A DNA stretch of 64,000 bases from Pseudomonadales bacterium. Lineage in GTDB: Bacteria > Pseudomonadota > Gammaproteobacteria > Pseudomonadales > Azotimanducaceae. The DNA is taken from contig JAQXDL010000022.1 in NCBI GenBank assembly GCA_029251375.1, positions 248,001 to 312,000 on the forward strand, read 5' to 3'. Position numbers and translations under genes: made by a program. Of this stretch, positions 43,408 through 53,492 are shown piece by piece; position 1 is the first letter of the stretch, and each line of letters opens with the position of its first letter. Below the pieces are notes generated by a model. That model was not told where the DNA came from. It did not search any database and saw only the letters and a list, made by a program, of their open reading frames with translations.

Positions 43408-44277
43408 CTAACCTAGATCACCAAATCGACTCAGAACGCCATCAAGCTCGTCCAAGCTGCTGTATTTGATCACCAACTTACCTTTTCCTTTTGCCGTATG
43501 TTTTATCTCAACAGGTTGGCCAAGATTTGCAGATAACCTGTTTTCGAGCTGTTTCGTATCCGAGTCAACTTTCTTGGCCTGAGGCGCTTTTCCGTCACTA
43601 CTAGTTAGTTTGCGCACCAATGCTTCAGCTTGCCGGACATTCAAACCGGATGAAGCAATTTCCCGCGCGATTTTACCCTGTTGATCATCAGTAAGAGAGA
43701 GCAGCGCTCGAGCGTGCCCCATCTCAATGTCTCCATGCACCAACATTTGGGTAACTTCAGGCGCCAAATTGATCAGTCGCAAAAAGTTGCTAACCGCAGC
43801 ACGACTCTTACCTACAGCCTCGGCAACCTGCTGATGAGTCAGGTCAAACTCTTCAATTAGACGCTGCAGCGCAAGTGCTTCTTCCATTGGGTTAAGATCT
43901 TCGCGCTGAATGTTCTCAATCAGAGACATCGCAACCGCGGCCTCGTCGTTCACCTCTTTTATGACACAGGGTATTTTATCCAAACCAGCAAGCTGTGTTG
44001 CTCGCCAGCGACGCTCACCGGCAATAATTTCGTACCGGTTTTCACCAATTGAACGCAACACAATAGGTTGCATTACCCCTTGGGCTCGAATCGACGACGC
44101 CAATTCTTGCAACGCTTCATCATCAATAATTCTTCTGGGCTGATATTTACCAGGCTGAATCCATTCAACCGGTATTTCTGCTAGGCCAGTAGACACCGGA
44201 TCTACAGCTTTTTTGCTGGAGTCTCCCCCAAGCAAAGCATCCAAACCTCGGCCAAGGCCTCTTTTCTTTGTTGCCAT
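43408..44277 (-). CDS. parB: Chromosome partitioning protein ParB
   Basis: ParB loads on parS near the origin, spreads along DNA and stimulates ParA. The 289-residue protein has the N-terminal CTPase fold (LASSIRAQGVMQPIVLR and IIAGERRWRATQLAG), the central helix-turn-helix (LTHQQVAEAVGKSRAAVSNFLRL) and a C-terminal dimerisation tail (LVIKYSSLDELDGVLSRF). It overlaps parA by one base. Two parS sites are 12 kb away in recF. Confidence 0.97.
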   Translation of the reverse strand: MATKKRGLGRGLDALLGGDSSKKAVDPVSTGLAEIPVEWIQPGKYQPRRIIDDEALQELASSIRAQGVMQPIVLRSIGENRYEIIAGERRWRATQLAGLDKIPCVIKEVNDEAAVAMSLIENIQREDLNPMEEALALQRLIEEFDLTHQQVAEAVGKSRAAVSNFLRLINLAPEVTQMLVHGDIEMGHARALLSLTDDQQGKIAREIASSGLNVRQAEALVRKLTSSDGKAPQAKKVDSDTKQLENRLSANLGQPVEIKHTAKGKGKLVIKYSSLDELDGVLSRFGDLG

Positions 44278-45095
44278 TATTGTTGTTCTCCCGTTACGTC
44301 TGCACCCGGCTCACCCTGGCGTTTAGGGTCGTGATCGTATCGACGGTTAATTTCACCGGCCAAAGCTAAATATGCCTTGGCGCCTCTTGATTGCTTGTCG
44401 TAGTAGAGCACTGGCAGGCCATAACTGGGGGCCTCTGCCAATCTAACATTCCTCGGTATAACCGTTCGATAGACCTTATCGCCAAAGAAATCGACCAACT
44501 GCTTAGACACATCGCGGGTTAAGCTATTACGAGCGTCGTACATGGTTCGAACAATACCCTCTATCTCAAGGTTCGGATTCACCTGCTCTGTGATTCGGGT
44601 GATTGTGTCTATTAGTGCCGACAAGCCTTCCAAAGCGTAATATTCACATTGCATCGGTATAACAACCGAATCCGCCGCCGCTAAGCCGTTAATCGTTAAC
44701 AGGCTAAGTGAGGGTGGGCAGTCAATAATGATAAAATCGTAATTCTCTTTCGCGCCACTCAAACCCTCACGCAGCCGGTACTCTCTTCTGTCGAGATCCA
44801 TCAGCTCAATTTCTGCGGCGGTCAGGTCGATGTTCGAGGCAAGCAGGTCATAACCACAAGCCTCAGCCTCCACCACGGACTCAATCACAGTCTTACTGCC
44901 AACGAGTACATCGTAGACAGATACATCTAGATCGCTCTTGTCTACGCCGCTTCCCATGGTTGCATTGCCTTGTGGGTCAAGATCAACCAGCAGCACCTTT
45001 CTTTGAGTTGCCGCAAGCGAAGCCGCGAGGTTAACGCTCGTTGTCGTTTTTCCTACACCTCCTTTTTGGTTGGCAATTGCCAGCACTTTACCCAA
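44277..45095 (-). CDS. parA: Chromosome partitioning ATPase ParA (Soj)
   Basis: ParA is the nucleoid-binding ATPase that moves ParB-parS complexes. The 272-residue protein has the deviant Walker A ANQKGGVGKTTTSVNLA, DLDPQGNATMG and IIDCPPSLSLLT. It starts at TTG 45095 with AAGGAG 8 bp upstream; a GTG at 45086 is a less likely start. It follows rsmG by 12 bp. Confidence 0.96.
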   Translation of the reverse strand: MGKVLAIANQKGGVGKTTTSVNLAASLAATQRKVLLVDLDPQGNATMGSGVDKSDLDVSVYDVLVGSKTVIESVVEAEACGYDLLASNIDLTAAEIELMDLDRREYRLREGLSGAKENYDFIIIDCPPSLSLLTINGLAAADSVVIPMQCEYYALEGLSALIDTITRITEQVNPNLEIEGIVRTMYDARNSLTRDVSKQLVDFFGDKVYRTVIPRNVRLAEAPSYGLPVLYYDKQSRGAKAYLALAGEINRRYDHDPKRQGEPGADVTGEQQ

Positions 45096-45107
45096 AGGGT
45101 TCGCTCC

Positions 45108-45722
45108 TTAACGTTTCTTCAATGTAACAAGATGACGGTCCGCGTCCAGGTGTGGCACGTTCAATTTCTGCACGGTCGCTATTTCAAAGGCGCCCAAGTC
45201 TTGATGCAACTCATCATCGTTGAGTTGGGCCTTCATCGCCAATATTTCTCCATCGGCAGTCAACAAGTGTGCCGTTTTTGTCGCGATGTCCGCAAGTGAT
45301 GAAAATGCACGACAAACTATTTGGTCGAACACCTCGTCGTATTTTTCCACTCGAGCATGCACAACAAGGCAATTTGGCAAAGGTAGTTCTATGACCATTT
45401 GTTGTAGGAAACGCGTTTTTTTACTATTACTATCGAGCAGCACCATCGCCAAATCTGGTTTAGCCATCGCTAATGGGATACCAGGTAAGCCTGCCCCGCT
45501 ACCAAAATCCAACATCTTGTCAGCTTTAACGTATGGCAATACAGACAGTGAGTCTAATATGTGATGCGTAACCATCATCGACGGCTCTCGGATAGCCGTA
45601 AGATTAAAAGCTCGGTTCCACTTCGACAACTGTTCAAGGTAGTGCGCTAGGTCTTTGCTGAGATCTGCAGAATTCAATCCAAGCGCAACGAGACCCTCGT
45701 TTATAGTCTTTGTATCGATCAC
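45108..45722 (-). CDS. rsmG: 16S rRNA (guanine(527)-N(7))-methyltransferase RsmG
   Basis: RsmG methylates N7 of G527 in 16S rRNA; its loss gives low-level streptomycin resistance in other bacteria. The 204-residue protein has [27 protein letters not shown] and the SAM loop [15 protein letters not shown]. The GTG start at 45722 overlaps the mnmG stop by 4 bp. Confidence 0.97.
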   Translation of the reverse strand: MIDTKTINEGLVALGLNSADLSKDLAHYLEQLSKWNRAFNLTAIREPSMMVTHHILDSLSVLPYVKADKMLDFGSGAGLPGIPLAMAKPDLAMVLLDSNSKKTRFLQQMVIELPLPNCLVVHARVEKYDEVFDQIVCRAFSSLADIATKTAHLLTADGEILAMKAQLNDDELHQDLGAFEIATVQKLNVPHLDADRHLVTLKKR

Positions 45723-47596
45723 CCTGTTTGGCGAGATCTAAGTTGCGAGTTCTTTTTCAGATAGATTAACAGCAACGAAATTGCCGCTGGCGTCACGCCC
45801 GAAATGCGGCTTGCCTGGCCAATAGTCTCTGGCCTGATGGTCGTCAGTTTCTGTTGAACCTCATTCGAGAGTCCGCCGACTAAAGCGTAATCAAACGACT
45901 CCGGAATAATCACACCGTGCTGACCATTAATCTTCTCAACTTCTTCTAATTGACGCTTAATGTAACCTTCGTACTTTAGATCGATCTCGATTTGTTCATT
46001 GACCTCGCTGTCTGGCCAATCGATAGCAACCGCCGTAAGCAAAGATTCGACGCTCACTTTAGGTCTTCTAAGTAGTTCAGATAGGCTATATTCATGGTTG
46101 AGTGACTGCCCGAGATAACTTTCAATGTCATCTCCCGGTTGAACCCACTGACTGTTCAAGAAATCTTTTCGCTTATCAATTAACTCAGATTTTTCTGTAA
46201 AGCGCTGCCATCGCTGATCATTAACAATTCCGAGCTCGCGGCCCGCTGGCGTCAGCCTGCGGTCAGCATTGTCCTGTCTTAACACCAACCGGTACTCCGC
46301 TCGACTGGTAAACATGCGATAAGGTTCTTTCGTACCCATCGTAATAAGGTCATCGACAAGCACCCCAATGTAGGCTTCATTTCTACCGGGACACCAACTT
46401 TCGAGATCTTTGCTTCTTCTCGCTGCATTGATGCCGGCTAGCAAACCTTGGGCAGCAGCTTCTTCATAACCAGTGGTGCCATTAATTTGCCCGGCAAAGT
46501 AAAGACCCTCAATAAAGCGCGTTTCCAACGAGGACTTCAGATCCCTTGGTTCAAAATAATCATATTCAATGGCGTAACCTGGCCGAGTGATGTCGGCGTT
46601 TTCAAATCCCTTGATGCTTCGCACTAACTCGATTTGAACATCGAACGGCAAGCTGGTCGATATGCCGTTTGGATAGAGTTCGTAGCTATTCAAGCCTTCT
46701 GGCTCGATGAATATCTGGTGAGAATCTTTGTCAGCAAACCTGACAACTTTATCTTCTATCGAAGGACAGTATCGCGGCCCAACACCGTCTATTTCGCCAG
46801 TAAAAAGCGGCGAACGATCGAGGCCGTTACGTATAATCTCATGTGTTTGTGCGCTGGTGTGAGTAATAAAGCAGTTCACCTGCTCAGGATGATCTTGCCT
46901 AGAGCCCAGATAGGACATCACGGGTCTTGGATCATCGCCCGGTTGGGCTTCAAGCCCCTTATAATTTACGGTTCGACCGTCAATTCGCGGTGGTGTACCT
47001 GTTTTGAGTCTATCAACCGTAAATGGCATCTCACGGAGTCTTTCCGAGAGTCTGTTTGAGGGCGCATCCCCTGCTCTACCGCCGGGCTGTTTCTGCATGC
47101 CGACATGGATTATGCCGCCTAGAAAGGTGCCTACCGTCAAAACCACACTGGCGGCTCGAAAACACACACCACCGCTGGTCACTACACCTCTTACTTGGTC
47201 GCCCTCGACAATCAGGTCATCAACCGACTGTTGAAACAACTGCAGATTTTCTTGGTTTTCTATGAATCGTCGAATCGCTTGACGGTAAAGCTGACGATCG
47301 GATTGTGCTCTAGTCGCCCTTACCGCTGGCCCTTTGCGAGAATTTAGCACGCGGAAATGTATACCGGCCATATCAGCCGCCTGCGCCATGACACCGCCTA
47401 ACGCATCGATTTCTTTGACGAGATGACTTTTACCAATACCGCCGATCGCTGGATTACACGACATTTGGCCGAGCGTCTCGATACTTTGGGTAACCAGCAG
47501 TGTTGCAGCCCCTGCTCTGGCCGATGCCAAGGCAGCTTCGGTGCCCGCATGGCCGCCACCGACGACGATTACATCAAATTTGCTCGGATAATCCAT
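45719..47596 (-). CDS. mnmG: tRNA uridine 5-carboxymethylaminomethyl modification enzyme MnmG (GidA)
   Basis: MnmG, with MnmE, makes the 5-carboxymethylaminomethyl group on U34 of tRNAs. The 625-residue protein has the FAD motif [34 protein letters not shown], and the conserved PGYAIEYDY and [17 protein letters not shown]. The C-terminal helical region ([12 protein letters not shown] and [11 protein letters not shown]) binds tRNA. It is 134 bp from mnmE. Confidence 0.97.
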   Translation of the reverse strand: MDYPSKFDVIVVGGGHAGTEAALASARAGAATLLVTQSIETLGQMSCNPAIGGIGKSHLVKEIDALGGVMAQAADMAGIHFRVLNSRKGPAVRATRAQSDRQLYRQAIRRFIENQENLQLFQQSVDDLIVEGDQVRGVVTSGGVCFRAASVVLTVGTFLGGIIHVGMQKQPGGRAGDAPSNRLSERLREMPFTVDRLKTGTPPRIDGRTVNYKGLEAQPGDDPRPVMSYLGSRQDHPEQVNCFITHTSAQTHEIIRNGLDRSPLFTGEIDGVGPRYCPSIEDKVVRFADKDSHQIFIEPEGLNSYELYPNGISTSLPFDVQIELVRSIKGFENADITRPGYAIEYDYFEPRDLKSSLETRFIEGLYFAGQINGTTGYEEAAAQGLLAGINAARRSKDLESWCPGRNEAYIGVLVDDLITMGTKEPYRMFTSRAEYRLVLRQDNADRRLTPAGRELGIVNDQRWQRFTEKSELIDKRKDFLNSQWVQPGDDIESYLGQSLNHEYSLSELLRRPKVSVESLLTAVAIDWPDSEVNEQIEIDLKYEGYIKRQLEEVEKINGQHGVIIPESFDYALVGGLSNEVQQKLTTIRPETIGQASRISGVTPAAISLLLIYLKKNSQLRSRQTG

Positions 47597-47730
47597 TTAG
47601 CATAGATCGTTTAAAATTGGGTGGGCAAGTATACGGATGGTGTCGAGTTTGTCTATGAATCTCTAGTTTACAGAAAACACCAAGATCTTGACGAAGATAC
47701 GCTTTGCTTATTAGAACGTTTGACGAAAAT

Positions 47731-49116
47731 CTATTTTCCAATACAAAAGCTTGAGAAAATCTCTCCCAATAAGTCATCGCTACTAAACTCACCGGTAATC
47801 TCACAAAGCTTCTGGTGGCAGAGGCGTAACTCTTCAGCCAAGAGATCGCCGGCGAGGTTTTCTTGTAACTGCAAGATACCGTCCAGTAGGTGTGCCTGTG
47901 CGGTTAATAGTGCTTCTAGGTGTCGGGTTCTTGCGATGAAGACACCTTCCTCGGAAATGCCCATACCAAAAGTATTTTTGATTGAAATTCGCAACTCATC
48001 GATACCTTCACCGTTTTTAGCTGAAATTCGAACCAGCGGGTAAGGAAAGTCTCCTGAGTTGTCGTCTTCCGCTGAAACGAGATCTTTCTTGTTAAGTACG
48101 ACGATCACTTTAGTCGATTCAAGTTTCGGCAACTCTGCAAGCATGCTTAGCGTCTGCTGGCGCCAATCACCCATAGCAAGATCAATCAGCAATAACACAC
48201 CTTCCGCTGATTCAACCGCTGCCAATGCGCGTCTAACGCCCTCTTCTTCCACTTCGTCTGCGGCAGCCCTTAACCCTGCCGTATCAATTAGATTAAGGGG
48301 TATACCGTCTATCTGTATGTGCTCATTAACTAAATCTCGAGTTGTCCCCTCAATAGCGGTGACAATCGAAGACTGCCGGCCAGATAGCTGGTTCATCAAA
48401 CTGGATTTACCCGCATTAGGTTTACCGGCGAGCACTAGCGTTACTCCTTCGCGCAACAGCGCCCCTTCTTTAGTCTGTTGTATTAGCCGAACAAATACGC
48501 TTTTTGTTTCCTGTAATTTTTTTACGAGATTGTCGTCAGATAAAAAATCAATCTCTTCTTCAGGAAAGTCGATCGCGGCTTCGACATACATCCGCAATTC
48601 AACAACACTGTTATCAAGTTCTTTAACAATATTTGAAAACTCGCCCTGCAAGGAACGCATTGCTCCTCTCGCTGCATGTTGACTCGACGAGTCAATAAGG
48701 TCAGCGATAGCTTCAGCTTGTGATAAATCAATTTTATCGTTCAGAAAAGCGCGTTCAGAAAACTCGCCAGGTCTCGCTTGCCGAGCGCCAGCATCAAGTA
48801 CCGTCGTTAACAGCATATCCATCACGACTGGACCGCCATGCCCTTGCAGCTCTAGTACATCCTCACCGGTGAACGAATTAGGTGCTTTGAAAAATATCGC
48901 CAAACCTTGGTCAACGATTATTTCAGTTTTGTCTAAGAAATTTTTGTAAACAGCTTTTCTTACCGGTGGGAGCCCGCCGATTATTTGTTCTGCTATCGCG
49001 GTGACATCGGGGCCTGAGACTCTGATAACGCCAACGCCACCTCTACCGCTTGGGGTTGCAACGGCAGCGATGGTGTCTGCCGTAGGGAAATCCGATTTTA
49101 GTTTATCGGCAGCCAT
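47731..49116 (-). CDS. mnmE: tRNA modification GTPase MnmE (TrmE)
   Basis: MnmE is the GTPase partner of MnmG. The 461-residue protein has the N-terminal folate-binding domain (DTIAAVATPSGRGGVGVIR), a helical domain with an inserted G domain (LAGKPNAGKSSLMNQL, DTAGL, NKKD) and the C-terminal CIGK with the catalytic cysteine. All are intact. Confidence 0.97.
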   Translation of the reverse strand: MAADKLKSDFPTADTIAAVATPSGRGGVGVIRVSGPDVTAIAEQIIGGLPPVRKAVYKNFLDKTEIIVDQGLAIFFKAPNSFTGEDVLELQGHGGPVVMDMLLTTVLDAGARQARPGEFSERAFLNDKIDLSQAEAIADLIDSSSQHAARGAMRSLQGEFSNIVKELDNSVVELRMYVEAAIDFPEEEIDFLSDDNLVKKLQETKSVFVRLIQQTKEGALLREGVTLVLAGKPNAGKSSLMNQLSGRQSSIVTAIEGTTRDLVNEHIQIDGIPLNLIDTAGLRAAADEVEEEGVRRALAAVESAEGVLLLIDLAMGDWRQQTLSMLAELPKLESTKVIVVLNKKDLVSAEDDNSGDFPYPLVRISAKNGEGIDELRISIKNTFGMGISEEGVFIARTRHLEALLTAQAHLLDGILQLQENLAGDLLAEELRLCHQKLCEITGEFSSDDLLGEIFSSFCIGK

Positions 49117-49124
49117 TTAAGTAT

Positions 49125-50813
49125 TCAGGCCTTCTCGATTTGCCGAGTCACGAACCACTGTTGAAGGATCGAGAGCAAATTATTGATAAACCAGTAAAGT
49201 ACAAGACCCGATGGGAACCATAAGAAAAAGAACGTAAACATAATTGGCATCAACTTGAATACTTTTGCCTGTATGGGATCTGGTGGCTCTGGCTGCAACA
49301 TTTGTGTAACAAACATAGATATACCCATAAGTATCGGCAGTACGAAGTAAGGATCCATTGCGGATAGATCATCTATCCACAAAATGAACGGAGCCTGTCT
49401 TAGCTCAACACTTTCCATTAGCGCCCAATACAAAGCAATGAAGACTGGCATTTGAAGCAACATAGGAAGACAACCACCGAGTGGGTTTGCGCCTTCTTTC
49501 TTGTATAACTCCATCATCGCTTGAGAGAATTTTTGTTTATCGTCTCCATGCCTTTCTTTTAATTTTGCCATTTCTGGTTGAAGTTTTCTCATCTTCGCCA
49601 TCGATTTAAAACTGGCAGCAGATAAAGGATAGAGGAGCGATTTTACAATGATGGTTAGAATAATTATTGATACTCCCCAGTTACCCACAAAGGTATGAAT
49701 AAAGGTAAGCAAGTCGAATAGAGGCTGTGCCAGCCACCACAAGAAACCATAGTCGATTGTTAGATTCAGACCGGTCGATATCGACTCAAGTGTGTGTTGA
49801 TCCTTCGGTCCAGCGTAAAATTTTGCAGTTAAAGCACTTTGCTGACCTGGCATCACCGCAGTTAAAGGTCCGGTAAAACCAAATAGATAAGAATCTTGGT
49901 TACTTAGTTTGCGTGCTTGATAGGTGTAAGCACTTTGATCACCCGGTACCCAAGCACTCACAAAATAGTGCTGCACCATGGCGATGTATCCACCGTTAAC
50001 TTTATGCTTGTAAGATTCTTCTTCAATGTCATCAAATTCTAGTTTTGTATATGGGCCTTCTTCTTGAAACGTTGCTCCACCCACGTAGGGTTGCATGCCC
50101 ATAGCGGATTCATCAGATAAAACAGGTACCTCACTATTACGTTTAATCTGCGTGAACAACGCTCCGCGCCACTGTGTGCCTGCCTGATTATCAATTATGT
50201 ATTCAACATCAATAAGGTAATCAGCGCGCCTGAAGGTAAAGCGTTTAGTAATTGTTACGCCAGCAGACTGTTCTAAAACCAAGTCGACGGTGAGAGTATC
50301 GCTGGATTGATCAAGTTCATAGAAGTCTGAACTCACCTTGTAAGTTGGTCTTCCAACAGCCGTATCGGTACCGTTGTCACCGATCAAACCACTCTGGGCC
50401 GAATAGTTGTTGCGCGGATCAAGCAGTACATAAGGTTCATCAAGTTTGTCGAGCGCGACAGGAAAAGCCGGTAATGATAGTTTTTTAATATCCCCACCAA
50501 CCACATCTATCTCAACTACCAATACGTCTGTGACGACGCGAACGATCTTGTGATTATTTAAAGTTTGCGCATACGCATCTGTGCCCGTTTGAACAGAGCT
50601 GTCGGCTGTTGGTTCTAAGGTGGGAATAAATTCTGATTGATCATTGTTCGGTAGTTGAGGAACAGCCGAATCGCTAGCAGATGCGACCTGATCAACGGAT
50701 GCACTGGTTAGTTCAGTTTGGCCAGGACGGTTGTAGTCGTCGTTCCAAGCTAAGACAAGCATATAGGCAGTAACCGCTAAGCCCGCTAGTATTAAAATCC
50801 GTTGAAAATCCAT
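49125..50813 (-). CDS. yidC: Membrane protein insertase YidC
   Basis: YidC inserts and folds inner-membrane proteins, including F0 subunit c. The 562-residue protein has one N-terminal membrane helix (ILILAGLAVTAYMLVLAW), a large periplasmic domain (residues about 60-340) and the five-helix core with the hydrophilic groove arginine (LYPLSAASFKSMAKMRKL). GGCLPMLLQMPVFIALYWAL is the conserved loop and helix. It is 8 bp from mnmE. Confidence 0.97.
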   Translation of the reverse strand: MDFQRILILAGLAVTAYMLVLAWNDDYNRPGQTELTSASVDQVASASDSAVPQLPNNDQSEFIPTLEPTADSSVQTGTDAYAQTLNNHKIVRVVTDVLVVEIDVVGGDIKKLSLPAFPVALDKLDEPYVLLDPRNNYSAQSGLIGDNGTDTAVGRPTYKVSSDFYELDQSSDTLTVDLVLEQSAGVTITKRFTFRRADYLIDVEYIIDNQAGTQWRGALFTQIKRNSEVPVLSDESAMGMQPYVGGATFQEEGPYTKLEFDDIEEESYKHKVNGGYIAMVQHYFVSAWVPGDQSAYTYQARKLSNQDSYLFGFTGPLTAVMPGQQSALTAKFYAGPKDQHTLESISTGLNLTIDYGFLWWLAQPLFDLLTFIHTFVGNWGVSIIILTIIVKSLLYPLSAASFKSMAKMRKLQPEMAKLKERHGDDKQKFSQAMMELYKKEGANPLGGCLPMLLQMPVFIALYWALMESVELRQAPFILWIDDLSAMDPYFVLPILMGISMFVTQMLQPEPPDPIQAKVFKLMPIMFTFFFLWFPSGLVLYWFINNLLSILQQWFVTRQIEKA

Positions 50814-50825
50814 TGTTACCTAAAC

Positions 50826-51053
50826 CTATCGTAAATCGGTAGTGGGAACGTTATCGATACCACCTTCGTGGAAAGGATGACATTTACATATTCGTTTGAT
50901 GCCAAGCAATGATCCCTTAGCGGATCCGTGAAGTTCAATCGCTTGTTTTGTATATTCGGAACAAGAAGGGTAGAAACGACAGCTTCTACCCACAAAATAG
51001 CTCAAGCTAAGTTGGTAAGTTCTAATAATGGTAATAAGTAGTTTCTTAACCAT
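50826..51053 (-). CDS. yidD: Membrane protein insertion efficiency factor YidD
   Basis: YidD is a small peripheral membrane protein thought to help YidC-dependent insertion. The 75-residue product has the DUF37 signature [15 protein letters not shown] and [17 protein letters not shown]. The ATG at 51053 is inside the end of rnpA (8 bp overlap). The longer frame upstream lies in rnpA and is not used. Confidence 0.95.
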   Translation of the reverse strand: MVKKLLITIIRTYQLSLSYFVGRSCRFYPSCSEYTKQAIELHGSAKGSLLGIKRICKCHPFHEGGIDNVPTTDLR

Positions 51054-51420
51054 CTCGTACCTTGGTCGATATTTTTTTGCTAAGTTTCGACCAAATCTCG
51101 TCGAGTTTCGCATTTAGTATTTTCGGTAGCTCTGGATCTACTGCCTTGCGAGATACTATGACGACATCAACGGCTGGTTGATGAGGAAAGTTTTTCCTGA
51201 ATGTTTCCCTAATAGCTCTCTTAATTTTATTTCGATCATTGGCTTGATTGGTGTTTTTTTTACCAATAACCATCCCCAAACGACTTGCAGGAAAGCTCGT
51301 CAACGCTGCGAGGACTAAGAACTCCGGTGAACTCACACGGATGTGATTATCCTTAAAAACAGCATCGAATTCAGGGGAGGTCAGTAGTCTACGATATGCG
51401 GGGAGACTCTGATCTATCAC
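51046..51420 (-). CDS. rnpA: Ribonuclease P protein component
   Basis: RnpA is the protein subunit of RNase P and helps to bind the tRNA 5' leader. The 124-residue product has [26 protein letters not shown] and the RNA-binding [13 protein letters not shown]. It starts at GTG 51420, 23 bp after rpmH. Confidence 0.95.
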   Translation of the reverse strand: MIDQSLPAYRRLLTSPEFDAVFKDNHIRVSSPEFLVLAALTSFPASRLGMVIGKKNTNQANDRNKIKRAIRETFRKNFPHQPAVDVVIVSRKAVDPELPKILNAKLDEIWSKLSKKISTKVRDG

Positions 51421-51443
51421 AGATCGAGGGTTTGAATACGTGC

Positions 51444-51578
51444 TTATGCAGAAAGAACCGCGCGGCCTTTTGCTCTGCGTCTCTTAAGTACTAAACGGCC
51501 GTTCTTCGTTGCCATTCTGGATCGAAAGCCGTGTGAACGTTTTCGCTTGATGACGCTTGGTTGAAATGTTCTTTTCAT
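51444..51578 (-). CDS. rpmH: 50S ribosomal protein L34
   Basis: The 44-residue protein was read from the minus strand. It begins [19 protein letters not shown] and continues [20 protein letters not shown] with VLSA at the end. This is the universal L34 sequence. It is the first gene of the rpmH-rnpA-yidD-yidC-mnmE group and marks the left edge of oriC. Confidence 0.99.
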   Translation of the reverse strand: MKRTFQPSVIKRKRSHGFRSRMATKNGRLVLKRRRAKGRAVLSA

Positions 51579-51622
51579 GATGAATTACCAAATAGTGCTA
51601 AAGGGCTGAAAAAAGAGCCGGG

Positions 51623-51651
51623 ATTCTAATGACTTACAGGTTATGAGTCAA
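51623..51651 (-). promoter_or_regulatory. Sigma-70-type promoter of rpmH
   Basis: On the minus strand TTGACT (51651-51646), a 17 bp spacer and TAGAAT (51628-51623) each match the consensus in five of six positions. The start codon is 45 bp downstream. It fits a strong promoter for the rpmH operon. Confidence 0.8.
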
Positions 51652-52135
51652 TTTCTCATTTGGTAAATATTATGTTTCACCCCGTTCGAGCTGTGGTAGT
51701 TCGAAGATCGGAAAGGCTTAATATATAAGTATGTATATATATATAAAATTTATTATTGTTACTAGTTATTAAGGGGAAAGATTCTGTGTAAAAGTCTTTT
51801 AATATGTATGAATTCAATCAGTTAGCGGAAGTATAAGGCTGTTGTTGTAAGTTGTATCACCTGTCTCTACGTTGTGTGCAAGTTGGGTATACTTTAGCGA
51901 GTTATCCACAGGGAAATTTGTTTATCGATTTTGGTCGGTTTTATGCACAAGTTATCCACAGGTTACTGACGGGTTGTTAATCTAAATGCTTGAAATATAA
52001 GTGATTTTAAATTGTTTTTTTGTTGTGGATAGTTGGCTTGCCGATAGGATTAGGGGTACTATGCCTTGCAAAGATTTAGACGCTTTTGGTCTATACCTAC
52101 ACGAAGAATTACCTAATTTTTCGAAATAAGCTACT
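51652..52135. other. Replication origin oriC
   Basis: The 557 bp without a gene between rpmH and dnaA is the usual oriC place in Pseudomonas-like gammaproteobacteria. It contains two perfect DnaA boxes TTATCCACA (51902-51910 and 51952-51960, same direction), TTATGCACA (51941-51949, one mismatch) and TGTGGATAG (52024-52032, inverse, one mismatch). An AT-rich stretch lies at 51717-51772. I find only one GATC in the region, unlike the GATC-rich oriC of E. coli, so Dam/SeqA-type control is not suggested. Genes point away from it on both sides. Confidence 0.9.
51717..51772. promoter_or_regulatory. AT-rich stretch, probable DNA unwinding element
   Basis: The stretch is nearly all A and T, with a (TA)n run in its centre at about 51734-51743. 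It lies on the rpmH side of the DnaA boxes, 130 bp from the first one. It is a candidate DUE for oriC, but its distance to the boxes has to be checked experimentally. Confidence 0.6.
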
Positions 52136-52147
52136 GTGGAGGAGCCT

Positions 52148-53476
52148 GTGGGCAATACAGTCTGGCAGCAATGTCTGTCAAGTCTAGAAGACGAACTGTC
52201 TTCACAACAGTATAGCACCTGGATTCGTCCGTTACAGGTTCAGACTTCGGCTGATGGCGTGCGGCTGTTGGCACCCAATCGTTATATTCGCGATCAAGTT
52301 CAGAATGAATTTATGCCCATGATAGAGGCATTAGTTAAGGATAAAGCTGGGCTAGCTGTGAGCCTTGAAATTGGCACAAATGCCGAGCTTGCAGCGCCGC
52401 AGACGAGAGAATCAGCTAAAGGCAATGTAGAAAAAGTAAGTGGTCACTTCTACGCAATGGCAGATTTAAAGGCTGATTGTACGTTTGATAACTTTGTAGA
52501 AGGTCGTTCAAATGAGTTTGCTAGAGCAGCCGCAGTGCAGATCAGTGATAGCGTCGGACAAGACTCAAAGTGCCTTTTGTTGTATGGCGGCGTAGGTTTG
52601 GGCAAAACCCATCTGATGCATGCTGTGGGTAATGCGATTTTAGAAAAGCATCCGCATTTAAAGGTTGCCTGTCTTTACTCGCAAAGGTTTATGGAGGAAA
52701 TGGTAAAAGCCATTGAGACCGGTACGATGTCGGATTTCACGCAGCGCTACAGAAGCGTAGATGTACTTCTGATGGATGATATCCAGTTTCTAGCGAAGGG
52801 CGTAAAATCGCAAGAGGAGTTTTTCCACGTATTTAATAGGTTGCAGGAGAATGGTAGCCAGATCGTTCTAACCTGTGATCGCTACCCAAAAGAGATTGAT
52901 GGTCTGGAGGAAAGGCTAAAAAGTCGGTTTGTATGGGGTATGACTGCTCCACTGGAGCCGCCTGAGCTAGAGACGAGGGTTGCTATTTTGATGAAAAAAG
53001 CAGAAGAGTACGGCACGGTTTTACCGTCTGACGTGGCGTTTTTCATTGCCGAGAAGATACGCTCAAACGTAAGAGAGCTAGAGGGAGCACTAAAACGGGT
53101 TAATGCAAATGCTAATTTCACAGGGCGTGAGGTAAGTCTGAGTCTTGTTAAAGAGGCCCTTCGAGATTTGTTGGCTATTCAGGATAGGCAGGTAGGGATA
53201 GAGAACATACAGAAAACGGTCGCTGAACATTATAATATTCGTATAAGCGACATGCATTCTAAGAAAAAGACCCGCTCGATCGCGAGACCGCGACAAATCG
53301 CCATGGCACTGTCTAAAGAATTAACCAATCATAGTTTGCCAGAAATAGGCGATGCTTTCGGTGGCAGGGACCACACGACTGTTTTGCACGCTTGTCGTAA
53401 AGTGGAAGAGTTGCGCGAGCAAATACGAGATATACGGGAAGATTACAACAATTTGCTAAGAATACTTACGGCATAA
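52148..53476 (+). CDS. dnaA: Chromosomal replication initiator protein DnaA
   Basis: DnaA binds the boxes in oriC, oligomerises with ATP and opens the origin. The 442-residue protein has domain I ([25 protein letters not shown]), a short linker, the AAA+ domain with Walker [13 protein letters not shown] and Walker [10 protein letters not shown], and the DNA-binding domain IV with [18 protein letters not shown] 52148 is chosen because GGAGGA is 6 bp upstream; a GTG at 52136 is also in frame but overlaps that site. Confidence 0.97.
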   Translation: MGNTVWQQCLSSLEDELSSQQYSTWIRPLQVQTSADGVRLLAPNRYIRDQVQNEFMPMIEALVKDKAGLAVSLEIGTNAELAAPQTRESAKGNVEKVSGHFYAMADLKADCTFDNFVEGRSNEFARAAAVQISDSVGQDSKCLLLYGGVGLGKTHLMHAVGNAILEKHPHLKVACLYSQRFMEEMVKAIETGTMSDFTQRYRSVDVLLMDDIQFLAKGVKSQEEFFHVFNRLQENGSQIVLTCDRYPKEIDGLEERLKSRFVWGMTAPLEPPELETRVAILMKKAEEYGTVLPSDVAFFIAEKIRSNVRELEGALKRVNANANFTGREVSLSLVKEALRDLLAIQDRQVGIENIQKTVAEHYNIRISDMHSKKKTRSIARPRQIAMALSKELTNHSLPEIGDAFGGRDHTTVLHACRKVEELREQIRDIREDYNNLLRILTA

Positions 53477-53492
53477 GAAACAGGGTTTTTAG

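Noticed and set aside
51982-52218. 78-codon minus-strand frame across oriC and the start of dnaA
   Set aside because: It runs through DnaA boxes and the dnaA start region and has no family features.
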